Source: an archaeon
GTDB taxonomy: Archaea; Hydrothermarchaeota; Hydrothermarchaeia; Hydrothermarchaeales; BMS3B
Length of the DNA: 33,808 nucleotides
Direction: 5' to 3'
NCBI GenBank assembly: GCA_026989875.1
Contig: JALSIP010000010.1
Location: forward strand, 1 to 33,808
Below the pieces are notes generated by a model, which did not search any database, had not been told where the DNA came from, and saw nothing but the letters and a program-made list of their open reading frames with translations. The position numbers and the translations under genes were made by a program. Position 1 is the first letter of the stretch, and each line of letters begins with the position of its first letter. This document shows, in pieces, positions 14,987 to 21,794 of the stretch.

Positions 14987-15001
14987 TTGAGGGTGAGGTG
15001 A

Positions 15002-16087
15002 ATGCGGGACAGTTACAGAATAGGCAGAATACTCGGCATACCAGTGGAGCTGCACGTGTCCTTCCTGCTGCTTCTTCTGCTGGTGTTCATTTACAGCATA
15101 GCTGTAAACTTCCAGGCGTTCATATACCTGGTGCTGCTCTTTACCGTTGTAACGCTGCACGAGCTCAGCCACTCCGTTGTAGCCAGGAGGTACGGGATAG
15201 CGATAAACCGCATAACCCTGCTGCCCTTCGGCGGCATTGCCTCAATGGAGGAGCTGCCCAAGAATCCCGTGCAGGAGCTGAAGATAGCGGTGGCCGGTCC
15301 GGGCTTTAACTTCATAATGAGTGCTGTAACTCTGGGGGTGCTTTACGTCTTTGACAGTCTCAGCCTGATTTTTCCGCTGTTTGACTTCAGCATCTCAAGC
15401 CCCATGACGCTGCTGGCGGTCTTCTTCAAGGTCAACCTGCTGCTGGGTGTTTTCAACCTGTTCGTGCCCGCTCTGCCCATGGACGGCGGCAGGGTCTTCC
15501 GCTCGCTGCTTGCCCTGAGGCTGGGCTTCAACACCGCCACCGAAATTGCCACCGGCATTGCCAAGATGATAGCGGTGCTCTTCGCGCTCCTGGGTGTCCT
15601 GCTCCCCAACCTCTGGCTGGTTTTCATAGCCTTCTTTGTTTACCTGGGGGCTGTGCAGGAGAGCGAGATGCTCAGGGTGAATTTTCTGCTCTCCGGAATG
15701 AAGGTGAGGGACCTCATGACCCACGGGGTGGTGTCGGTAAGCCCGGATATCACCTTAGAGGAGCTCGCAGAGCTCATGCTTGAGAGGAAGCACATGGGGT
15801 ATCCTGTGCTGAGCGACGGGGGGAGGCTTGAGGGTATAGTGACCTTTACAGACCTGTCTAAGGTGCCCAGGGGTGAGTGGGGCAGAACCAGGGTTGCGGA
15901 TGTGATGAGCAGAGAGGTGCTCACAGTCACCAGCGATACTGATGCAAGTGAAGCCTTCCTGACCCTTGCAAGGGCGGGAGTTGGCAGGCTGCCGGTGGTT
16001 GACGACGGCGTGCTTACCGGGATACTCTCAAGAACAGACCTGCTCAGGGCTCTTGAGGTCATGCGTCTGAAGAGGCTGGGGCAATGA
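15002..16087 (+). CDS. Site-2 protease (M50) with C-terminal CBS pair
   Basis: 361 residues. The intramembrane zinc protease motif H53-E-L-S-H57 lies in a membrane helix, with the third ligand in VPALPMDGG (D161). Roughly six membrane spans fill residues 18-220. Two CBS motifs (MTHGVVSVSPDITLEELAEL and MSREVLTVTSDTDASEAFL) make up the C-terminal domain, an arrangement known for archaeal S2P-CBS proteases, where nucleotides gate access to the active site. It would cleave membrane-anchored substrates within the bilayer; its target is unknown. GAGGTGA directly precedes the ATG. The stop overlaps the next gene as ATGA. Confidence 0.93.
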   Translation: MRDSYRIGRILGIPVELHVSFLLLLLLVFIYSIAVNFQAFIYLVLLFTVVTLHELSHSVVARRYGIAINRITLLPFGGIASMEELPKNPVQELKIAVAGPGFNFIMSAVTLGVLYVFDSLSLIFPLFDFSISSPMTLLAVFFKVNLLLGVFNLFVPALPMDGGRVFRSLLALRLGFNTATEIATGIAKMIAVLFALLGVLLPNLWLVFIAFFVYLGAVQESEMLRVNFLLSGMKVRDLMTHGVVSVSPDITLEELAELMLERKHMGYPVLSDGGRLEGIVTFTDLSKVPRGEWGRTRVADVMSREVLTVTSDTDASEAFLTLARAGVGRLPVVDDGVLTGILSRTDLLRALEVMRLKRLGQ

Positions 16088-17514
16088 TTCTCAGCCAGGA
16101 TGAGATGAGAGCGCTGGACATCAACGCCAGGTACTTAGGCGTGGCAGAGGAGACGCTGATGGAGAATGCCGGCAGGGCTGTAGCCGAGGAGGTGCTGAGG
16201 AGGTTCGGTACAGAAGCTAAGGCGGTGGTGCTGTGCGGGCACGGCAACAACGGCGGCGACGGGCTGGTGGCTGCCAGGTACCTGGCGGAGGCTGGCATGG
16301 AGGTGAGGGTGTACCTGGTGAGAGAGCCTGCCTCAGAGCTCACCGCGAGAATGCTGGCAGAGCTCAGGAGCACTGGCATGGTGAAGGTGCTGAAGTACAG
16401 GGGGCGGCTGAGCGAGGCGGATGTGCTGGTGGATGCGCTGCTGGGCACGGGAGTGAGGGGTGAGGTGAGGGAGCCCTACAGAAGCGTCATAGCCGAGGTG
16501 AACCGCTTTGCCGGCTACGTGGTTAGTGTTGACCTGCCCTCTGGCATGAACGAGAGCGGTGGCGGATACAGGGTTGAGCCTGACCTGGTGGTAACGCTGC
16601 ACGCCATGAAGCGCGGGCTGGAGAATCTGCCCTGCGTTGTCAGGGACATCGGAATCCCGGAGGAGGCTGGGAGGTACGTTGGACCTGGAGATGTGGCGGT
16701 TAGCGTGTGGAAGAGGAGCAGGGACTCCCACAAGGGCGAGAATGGCAGAGTTCTCATCGTGGGCGGCAGCACGGAATACCACGGTGCCCCGGTGCTTGCG
16801 GCTCTTGGAGCTATGAGGGCTGGTGCCGACCTGGTGCTGGTGGCAGTGCCTGAGGCGATTGAGGTGCCGGTGAGAGCAGCCTCCCCCGAGATTATACTGC
16901 GCCCGTATTCGGGGCAGAGGCTGGAGGCTGGGGCGGTGGATGCGCTGCTGGAGCTGGCTGAGAGCGCCGACTGCGTGCTCCTCGGTCCGGGGCTGGGGGA
17001 GCATGAGAAGACCCTTGATGCCGTGAGGCACATGCTAAGGGAGCTTGAGGTCCCCTGCGTGCTTGATGCCTCTGCACTTGCGGCTGCTCGGGGTGCAGCG
17101 CTGCCGGAGGGCAGCGTGCTAACACCGCATGCCGGGGAGTTCAGGAAAATCACCGGCACGAGTCTGCCGCGTGAGGTAGGGCTGCGGGCTGAAGCGGTGC
17201 AGCGGCTCGCCCGCAGGCGCAGAGCGGTGGTGCTGCTGAAGGGCAGAGTGGATGTCATCGCCTCACCCGGGAGGGTGAAGCTGAACCGCACCGGCAGCCC
17301 GGGGATGACGAAGGGCGGCACAGGGGATGTGCTGGCGGGAGTGGTGGCAAGCTTTATAGCTCAGGGATGCGGAAGTTTTGAGGCGGCATGCTGCGCAGCC
17401 TTCCTGTGCGGTCTTGCGGGAGAGACCCTTGAGCGGCGGCGGGGCTACGGATTCTCGGCAGCAGAGCTTGCGGAGGCGCTGCCGGAGGCGGTGCTGAGCT
17501 CGCTGGAGTTCTGA
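16084..17514 (+). CDS. nnr: Bifunctional NAD(P)HX epimerase/dehydratase
   Basis: 476 residues. The N-terminal domain (about 1-210) is NAD(P)HX epimerase, with GHGNNGGDGLVAARYLAEAG and VSVDLPSGMN. The C-terminal domain (about 215-476) is the ADP/ATP-dependent dehydratase, with VLIVGGSTEYHGAPVLAALG, LTPHAGEF and GSPGMTKGGTGDVLAGV, a ribokinase-like active site. Together they repair hydrated nicotinamide nucleotides. It overlaps the upstream protease gene as ATGA. The last 70 bases overlap the convergent thioredoxin gene. Complete and without frameshift. Confidence 0.95.
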   Translation: MILSQDEMRALDINARYLGVAEETLMENAGRAVAEEVLRRFGTEAKAVVLCGHGNNGGDGLVAARYLAEAGMEVRVYLVREPASELTARMLAELRSTGMVKVLKYRGRLSEADVLVDALLGTGVRGEVREPYRSVIAEVNRFAGYVVSVDLPSGMNESGGGYRVEPDLVVTLHAMKRGLENLPCVVRDIGIPEEAGRYVGPGDVAVSVWKRSRDSHKGENGRVLIVGGSTEYHGAPVLAALGAMRAGADLVLVAVPEAIEVPVRAASPEIILRPYSGQRLEAGAVDALLELAESADCVLLGPGLGEHEKTLDAVRHMLRELEVPCVLDASALAAARGAALPEGSVLTPHAGEFRKITGTSLPREVGLRAEAVQRLARRRRAVVLLKGRVDVIASPGRVKLNRTGSPGMTKGGTGDVLAGVVASFIAQGCGSFEAACCAAFLCGLAGETLERRRGYGFSAAELAEALPEAVLSSLEF

Positions 17515-17984
17515 TGGTACCTCTGAAACACCTGCTTAGCGTAGCTCAGGAAGTCATCCTTGGGCACGTAGCCCATCACCCTCTCAAGCACCTCCTCCCG
17601 GGGGGTTATGAATATCATCGCCGGCGGATACTGCACCCCGTATTTTGAGCTCACGCGCTTGTCGGTGTCAACGTTCACAGCCACCAGCACAAAGTTCTGC
17701 CTGAGCAGCGCATTTACCTGCGGGTCAGGGAAAACCTCGCTCTCCAGCTTCCTGCAGAACTTGCACCAGGTAGCCCAGAAGTAGAGCATCACCGGCTTGT
17801 TCTGCTCCTCCGCAAGCCTGAGCCCTCTGTCGTAGGAGTTGTACCACACTAAGCTGCCAACGTAGGTGTGCTCCTCATCGCTTATTATCGGAGCGCTCTT
17901 GGAGGATAGGTAGGCGAAAACTGCCAGAGCAACTATCGCCCCTAAGGTAATGGCGCTCTTTGTCCTCACTCGCTCACCATGCAT
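17445..17984 (-). CDS. Membrane-anchored thioredoxin-fold protein
   Basis: 179 residues. A single N-terminal hydrophobic segment (residues about 10-26, ITLGAIVALAVFAYL) anchors or exports the protein. A thioredoxin fold follows, with the active site FWATWCKFCRK and the cis-proline in YPPAMIFI. This resembles DsbD-gamma/TlpA-like or thioredoxin-7-type domains that reduce or form disulfides outside the membrane. The last about 20 residues (Ser/Ala-rich, SELSTASGSASAS) are encoded opposite the 3' end of nnr and look like a late extension. No redox partner gene is adjacent. Confidence 0.85.
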   Translation of the reverse strand: MHGERVRTKSAITLGAIVALAVFAYLSSKSAPIISDEEHTYVGSLVWYNSYDRGLRLAEEQNKPVMLYFWATWCKFCRKLESEVFPDPQVNALLRQNFVLVAVNVDTDKRVSSKYGVQYPPAMIFITPREEVLERVMGYVPKDDFLSYAKQVFQRYHQNSSELSTASGSASASSAAENP

Positions 17985-18009
17985 TCAGACCTGAGTAACC
18001 ACATAAAAT

Positions 18010-18249
18010 TTAACGCAGCACCGCCTCGCCCCTGTAGCCCCTTTCCCTGAGCTCACGGATGTACATGAGCTCCTCATAAAACTCTACGGTCTGCCTGGCA
18101 AGGGCAACCTTCTTCAGGGCTCTGCTGAGCAGCGCAGATACCCGGGGCTGGGTTATGCCCATGGCTTCTGCTATCTCCACCTGAGAGTAGCCCAGCAGGT
18201 GATAGCGCAGCACCTGCGCCTGCCTGCCGGTGAGCACACCCACGCTCAT
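18010..18249 (-). CDS. Tfx-like helix-turn-helix transcriptional regulator
   Basis: 79 residues. A sigma-70 region 4-like HTH at about residues 22-42 (SQVEIAEAMGITQPRVSALL) follows LTGRQAQVLRYHLLG, the layout of the Tfx family (Tfx of Methanothermobacter binds the fmdE promoter). The C-terminal helix (EFYEELMYIRELRERG) may dimerise. The ATG is about 28 bases from the minus TATA at 18271-18282, giving a leaderless start. The start codon lies inside a 23-bp repeat whose second copy precedes the divergent gene, so autoregulation and control of that neighbour are likely. Confidence 0.82.
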   Translation of the reverse strand: MSVGVLTGRQAQVLRYHLLGYSQVEIAEAMGITQPRVSALLSRALKKVALARQTVEFYEELMYIRELRERGYRGEAVLR

Positions 18250-18269
18250 AATATGCAGGTGTTATGTGG
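18247..18269. repeat. Operator-like repeat, copy A (at the regulator start codon)
   Basis: CATAATAT, two bases, AGGTGTTATG, one base, GG. Twenty of 23 positions match copy B at 18345. The element has imperfect dyad symmetry: CATAA at one end and TTATG at the other, eight-base arms with six matches. It covers the regulator's start codon and predicted transcription start. Confidence 0.7.
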
Positions 18270-18270
18270 G

Positions 18271-18301
18271 GCTTTTAAAGGTTTCGCAAAAACTTTATAT
18301 A
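18271..18301. promoter_or_regulatory. Back-to-back TATA boxes of the regulator and the 120-residue gene
   Basis: GCTTTTAAAGGT (18271-18282) reads on the minus strand as a TATA box for the regulator. AACTTTATATAC (18290-18301) is the plus-strand box, predicting transcription start near 18322. Both promoters sit between the two 23-bp repeats. Confidence 0.55.
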
Positions 18302-18323
18302 CAGGGACGTGATAGGTAGGTGT

Positions 18324-18343
18324 GGCGGACAGGTAAATCCGCC
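18324..18343 (+). promoter_or_regulatory. Leader hairpin upstream of the 120-residue gene
   Basis: GGCGGA and TCCGCC form a perfect six-base stem around an eight-base loop (CAGGTAAA). The hairpin would lie at the very 5' end of a transcript starting near 18322. It could stabilise the mRNA or regulate it. Confidence 0.4.
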
Positions 18344-18344
18344 G

Positions 18345-18367
18345 CATAATATAAAGGTGTTATGAGG
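18345..18367. repeat. Operator-like repeat, copy B (leader of the 120-residue gene)
   Basis: Same 23-bp element as 18247-18269, in the same orientation, 98 bases away. It differs at three positions (GC to AA in the middle and T to A near the end). It ends nine bases before the ATG and overlaps the GAGG of the SD and a possible proximal TATA (ATAATATAAAG). Confidence 0.7.
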
Positions 18368-18376
18368 TGAGAGAGA

Positions 18377-18739
18377 ATGGCAAATCCGCTTGAGGCACCG
18401 TGGCTCAGTTCCAGAAAATTCCCCGGAAAGTACGAGGAGGAGCTGACCGACGATGACATACGCGAGTGGGAGGAGAAGGAGAGGCAGGGCTTAATCGTGG
18501 ACGACGTCCCGGGCGGCACTGACGTGAGCATACCCATAAGAGTGGACTACATGAACGGCGACTACCACAAAGCCTACGAGATTCTGCAGAAGAACAAGAT
18601 ACCCATAAAGTACAAGACCGTCATGACGGTTCCGCCCTTCCACGCGACGATTCACGTGTTCCCGCCTGACGGCGTCAAGGCGATGAAGCTCCTCAGGGAA
18701 GCGGGCATTACGATGTACAAGGTGAAGCCGGTGTTCTGA
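18377..18739 (+). CDS. Conserved-looking 120-residue protein of unknown function
   Basis: A soluble protein starting MANPLEAPWLSSRKFPGKYE. An acidic helix (ELTDDDIREWEEKERQG) follows, then an alpha/beta C-terminal half with YHKAYEILQKNKIPIKYK, TIHVFPPDGVKAMKLLREAG and a closing KVKPVF. The C-terminal half could be a small ferredoxin-like or ACT-like fold; no family was recognised. The ATG has GAGGTGA six bases upstream. It has a leader with a hairpin and an operator-like repeat, is divergent from a Tfx-like regulator, and is followed by a clear terminator. It is thus a single-gene, regulated and possibly highly expressed unit. Confidence 0.8.
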   Translation: MANPLEAPWLSSRKFPGKYEEELTDDDIREWEEKERQGLIVDDVPGGTDVSIPIRVDYMNGDYHKAYEILQKNKIPIKYKTVMTVPPFHATIHVFPPDGVKAMKLLREAGITMYKVKPVF

Positions 18740-18768
18740 GCCCGCCGGGGCTCTTCTTCTGTTTTTTT
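18738..18768 (+). terminator. Stem-loop and T-tract terminator
   Basis: GAGCCC pairs with GGGCTC across a GCCG loop, beginning at the stop codon. It is followed by a T-rich run ending in seven Ts. This closes the single-gene unit and is the clearest terminator seen in the window. Confidence 0.75.
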
Positions 18769-18814
18769 CACAACCTTTATCTTGCGGCAGGGAGAGTAGT
18801 TACCGGGTGATGTT

Positions 18815-19852
18815 ATGGAGCTGCTGAGAAAGCTCAGCGAAGCCCACGGTGTGCCGGGTTATGAGGATGAGGTGCGCAGCCTGCTGCTCAGGGAGTTTGA
18901 GGCTTTCTGCGACTCGGTTGAGGTGGATGCTCTGGGCAACCTGATAGCGAGAAAGGGCTCGGGAGAGGCAAGGGTGATGCTGGCAGCCCACATGGACGAG
19001 ATAGGGCTGATGGTGAAGCACGTAGACAGCAAGGGCTACCTGCGCTTCATGCCTCTCGGCGGAGTGGTGGAGCAGTGCCTGCTCAACCAGAGGGTGCTGG
19101 TGCACACCTCAGAAGGGGTGGTCAGGGGGGTTATCGGCTCAAAACCACCCCACCTGATGAAGGATGAGGAGAGGAAAAAGCCTGTGAAAACCGAGGACAT
19201 GTTCATAGATGTTGGTGCCGGCAGCGCGGAAGATGCCGAAAAGATGGGTGTCAGGGTGGGGGACTTCGTGACCTTTGAGAGGAGCTTTGCTGAGCTGGGT
19301 GGCGAGCTGGTTACGGGAAAAGCCTTTGATGACCGCATCGGATGCTGGGCTATGGTGGAGGTGATGAGAAGGCTGGAGGTGGATGCCGAGGTTTATGCCG
19401 TTGCCACGGTGCAGGAGGAGGTGGGTCTGAAGGGCGCACGCACCTCCGCCTACGGGATTGCGCCAGACATGGCGCTGGTGCTTGAAACCACCTCCGCCGG
19501 CGACTTCCCGGGGGTGAAGGAGGAGGAGTGCAGGGTGAAGCTTGGCGCGGGGGTGGTGGTCACGGTGGCTGATGCAGGTGGCAGGGGGCTGATAACACAC
19601 CCGCGCATCAGGGAGCTGCTGGTGAGCACCGCAAGGGAGGAGAAGATAGAGCACCAGCTTGAGGTGGTTGAGAGGGGCACCACCGACGCCACCAGCATCC
19701 ACCTCACCAGAACGGGAGTACCAACAGGCGTACTCTCGGTGCCCGCAAGGTACCTCCACTCTCCCGTGGAGGTGGCTGACCGCAGGGATATGAAACGGGC
19801 GGTGGAGCTGTGCTGCTCTGCCGTGAGAAGGTGGTGCGAGGAGCGTAAGTGA
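18815..19852 (+). CDS. M42-family zinc aminopeptidase
   Basis: 345 residues, the standard length for tetrahedral (TET) M42 aminopeptidases. Metal and catalytic residues are H59 and D61 (AAHMDEIG), D172/D173 (KAFDDRIG), E201/E202 (VQEEVGLKGA), a glutamate in LVLETT, and the His of YLHSPVEV near the C-terminus. It trims peptides produced by the proteasome in the cytoplasm. The ATG follows a GGGTGAT SD, and a CCTTTATC TATA-like element lies near 18774. The signal peptidase-like gene follows after a short gap and may be cotranscribed. Confidence 0.93.
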   Translation: MELLRKLSEAHGVPGYEDEVRSLLLREFEAFCDSVEVDALGNLIARKGSGEARVMLAAHMDEIGLMVKHVDSKGYLRFMPLGGVVEQCLLNQRVLVHTSEGVVRGVIGSKPPHLMKDEERKKPVKTEDMFIDVGAGSAEDAEKMGVRVGDFVTFERSFAELGGELVTGKAFDDRIGCWAMVEVMRRLEVDAEVYAVATVQEEVGLKGARTSAYGIAPDMALVLETTSAGDFPGVKEEECRVKLGAGVVVTVADAGGRGLITHPRIRELLVSTAREEKIEHQLEVVERGTTDATSIHLTRTGVPTGVLSVPARYLHSPVEVADRRDMKRAVELCCSAVRRWCEERK

Positions 19853-19892
19853 GCTCCACCCTTTTCCAATGTTACTGTTTGCAGGGGAACTT

Positions 19893-20615
19893 ATGGACTT
19901 CATGCAGCAGACCCTGCTGTTCTACCTGGTGGTTTTCTGTGTTATTGTTGTGGCTTTTACCTCTCACGGGAGAAACGCTGTAAGAGGTGCTGTATGGGGC
20001 ATTTTCAGCGCCATGATGCGCCTGAGAAGGAGAAGGATGGTTGCAGAGAGGGCAAACGCCATGCTTGATAGGCAGGAGAAGCCAAGCCTTCAGGGCACCT
20101 TCTTGGTGCTGCTCCTGTACCTGCTGACCGGCTACCTCATCCTCTCAAAGGTCTTCTTCTTTGCTGTGGTGCTGGGCAACAGCATGTATCCGGTGCTTCA
20201 GAAGGGTGACCTGGTGCTGATTCAGACGCTCTCAAGGGAGCCGGAGGTGGGGGACATCATACTCTTCTCAGGCTTTGTTGAGAGGGATGTGGAGAGGAGG
20301 CAGTACGTGCTGCACAGGGTGTACGGGGTAACGCCAGAGGGGTTCCTGACGAAGGGAGATGCCATGCCTGCCCCCGACCCCTGGGTGGTGCCGCGTGAGA
20401 GGGTGCTGGGAAAGGTGGTGACCATAGCGGGAGAGCCAATCGCAATCCCGGGAGCGGGGGAGGCGCTGATTGTTGAGCCGGGGAAGGAGCCATCAAGGGC
20501 AAGCGTGGTTTACCTGCTCGGCATAGCGCAGCGCGCGGGTATGGCGATGTTCATCGCCTTCATGCTGGTCTATCTGCTCAGCAGCCTGCGCAGAGCAAGA
20601 GCTGCTGCGGGTTAG
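19893..20615 (+). CDS. Signal peptidase I-like serine protease (S26B) with extra N-terminal membrane segment
   Basis: About 240 residues. The serine-containing box GNSMYPVLQKGDLVL (S97) and the histidine box YVLHRVYGV (H141) are those of archaeal/ER-type signal peptidases, which use a Ser-His arrangement. FLTKGDAMPAPDPW is the third conserved box. Besides the span just before the active site (about 70-93), there is an additional N-terminal span (about 5-24) joined by a basic linker (RLRRRRMVAERA), and a C-terminal span. ATG 19869 is also in frame but has no SD; ATG 19893 follows GCAGGGGAA. It cleaves signal peptides during protein export. Confidence 0.85.
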   Translation: MDFMQQTLLFYLVVFCVIVVAFTSHGRNAVRGAVWGIFSAMMRLRRRRMVAERANAMLDRQEKPSLQGTFLVLLLYLLTGYLILSKVFFFAVVLGNSMYPVLQKGDLVLIQTLSREPEVGDIILFSGFVERDVERRQYVLHRVYGVTPEGFLTKGDAMPAPDPWVVPRERVLGKVVTIAGEPIAIPGAGEALIVEPGKEPSRASVVYLLGIAQRAGMAMFIAFMLVYLLSSLRRARAAAG

Positions 20616-20836
20616 CTCAGGGGATAGAGCATGAGCATGAGCAGAGTTACACCCACGCCGATGGCGTAGCCGATGAGGGATTCACGCAGGCTGCTGCTTC
20701 TCGCAAGGCTCCCGGCAATGAGAAGCGCAGCACCTGAGGCTGTGCTGAAGGCTGCCGCGGCATTCTGCGAGGCTGCCAGCCTCAGCAGCCCCTGAGCCAG
20801 CAGAAAGGCGCCGGGGAAGGAGAGCAGGCACCTCAA
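20612..20836 (-). CDS. Small two-to-three-span membrane protein
   Basis: 74 residues, mostly hydrophobic: a span at about 5-21, another at about 28-46 (FSTASGAALLIAGSLA) and a third at 53-72 (LIGYAIGVGVTLLMLML). The start is TTG overlapping the upstream phosphoesterase stop (TTGA). The stop overlaps the convergent signal peptidase by four bases. The tight four-base coupling on both sides supports it as a gene, but no family was recognised. Confidence 0.6.
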   Translation of the reverse strand: MRCLLSFPGAFLLAQGLLRLAASQNAAAAFSTASGAALLIAGSLARSSSLRESLIGYAIGVGVTLLMLMLYPLS

Positions 20837-21312
20837 AGCTCAACCACCTCCACCTGCATGCCTTCAAGCTCCACCAGCGCGAGGGTGCACCTGCCGGTGA
20901 GGTAGCCGCAGAGCTCCCCGGGGTTGAGCCAGAGGGTGCTGCCCCGGCGCTCCTCGTGCACCCTGTGGGTGTGCCCCGTGACCACAAGCCCGTAGCTGCC
21001 GCTATCCACCAGCGCTCTGACGAGCTCCGGGGAGGTGCCGTGGTAGAGGGCCACTTTGGTACCTCCCAGGGTGAGCTCGGCAAATTCGGCGATGCCCGGA
21101 AGCTTCTCTGCCAAGAGCCGCCGCTCGCCATCGTTGTTGCCGAAAACTGCTGTGACAGGTGCTTTTAGTCTGCCGAGCTCCGCCGCGGCAAAGGGAGAGA
21201 CCACGTCACCTGCATGAAGCACGTGCTCGGCACCCCTGCGGTTCAGCAGCTCCACGGCTCTGCGGAGCACGTCCAGCCTGTCGTGAGAGTCTGACATGAC
21301 GCCTAAGAGCAT
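20833..21312 (-). CDS. YfcE/MJ0936-type metallophosphoesterase
   Basis: 159 residues. The dinuclear metal ligands are D8 and H10 (SDSHD), D36 (HAGD), N59 (GNNDG), H91 (YHG), and H114 and H116 (GHTH). MJ0936, the structurally studied member, is a phosphodiesterase; the natural substrate here is unknown. ATG 21312 lies about 27 bases from the shared TATA at 21335-21343, so it is probably leaderless. Coupled to the downstream membrane protein. Confidence 0.93.
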   Translation of the reverse strand: MLLGVMSDSHDRLDVLRRAVELLNRRGAEHVLHAGDVVSPFAAAELGRLKAPVTAVFGNNDGERRLLAEKLPGIAEFAELTLGGTKVALYHGTSPELVRALVDSGSYGLVVTGHTHRVHEERRGSTLWLNPGELCGYLTGRCTLALVELEGMQVEVVEL

Positions 21313-21334
21313 GGGATTATCTTGAGGGCATGAG

Positions 21335-21343
21335 AATAAAAAG
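21335..21343. promoter_or_regulatory. TATA box between phosphoesterase and the 53-residue ORF
   Basis: AATAAAAAG on the plus strand reads CTTTTTATT on the minus strand. It is 27 bases from the phosphoesterase ATG and about 23 from the TTG at 21362. Confidence 0.4.
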
Positions 21344-21361
21344 GTTTTTTGGCTGGAAGGA

Positions 21362-21523
21362 TTGAATCACCTGTTAGAGATACCCCGGCTCTCAAAGGCG
21401 GAGGTCGTGAGGAGGCTCATTATCACAGGGTTAAAGCAGGTTAAAAAGCCTGAAGACCTGATAGGGGTGCAGGCGCATCTGACACCGGGCTACCAAAAGT
21501 TTTTTATACCGGCACTGGGATAA
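21362..21523 (+). CDS. Possible 53-residue protein, unrecognised
   Basis: An ORF read by hand starts with TTG (21362-21364), with GGAAGGA directly upstream, and ends TAA at 21521-21523. The product begins with leucine-rich helical sequence (NHLLEIPRLSKAEVVRRLII) and continues TGLKQVKKPEDLIGVQAHLT, ending KFFIPALG. It has protein-like composition and a TATA upstream. However, its 3' end covers the TATA of the next gene, and TTG is a rare start. It may be a real short protein or a gene remnant. Confidence 0.4.
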   Translation: MNHLLEIPRLSKAEVVRRLIITGLKQVKKPEDLIGVQAHLTPGYQKFFIPALG

Positions 21524-21545
21524 AACTTCTACGGAGGTTGCGGGA

Positions 21546-21794
21546 ATGTATTACGTGAACGGGCTTGAGTACTTAGGGAGAGAGGTAGTTATCCGGGGAA
21601 AACCGATGAAAAACGTTGAGGCAAAGCGCTTTGTCACCATAAAGAAGACGGACAGGATGCCCACCAAGGAGGAGGTGCTTGCCTGGGCGCGGGAGTGGAA
21701 GCCAAAGGACAACGCCAAGCTCAAGAAGGTCTGGGTAATGCAGATGGAGGGCAACAAGTGGCGTAAAGTGATGGACGTTATCAACTTAGAATAA
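21546..21794 (+). CDS. Small conserved protein, possibly DUF5611
   Basis: 82 residues: MYYVNGLEYLGREVVIRG, KRFVTIKKTDRMPTKEEVLA, a tryptophan-rich WAREWKPKDN and VWVMQMEGNKWRKVM. It reads as a compact basic alpha/beta domain. I believe this matches the small archaeal family DUF5611 but cannot verify it. The start is well defined by ACGGAGGTT eight to nine bases upstream and a TTTTTTATACC TATA near 21500-21508. The stop overlaps the 3' end of cooC by nine bases. A T-rich run just beyond (21798-21823) could terminate transcription. Confidence 0.75.
   Translation: MYYVNGLEYLGREVVIRGKPMKNVEAKRFVTIKKTDRMPTKEEVLAWAREWKPKDNAKLKKVWVMQMEGNKWRKVMDVINLE

Noticed and set aside
14957-15172. Upstream extension of the PRC-barrel gene
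   Set aside because: Overlaps the divergent protease's coding start and shared TATA; the PRC domain begins only after ATG 14956.
16333-17321. Two minus-strand frames opposite the NAD(P)HX repair gene
   Set aside because: Mirror frames of nnr; composition (Ser/Ala/Pro or His/Gln-rich) unlike real proteins, no start signals.
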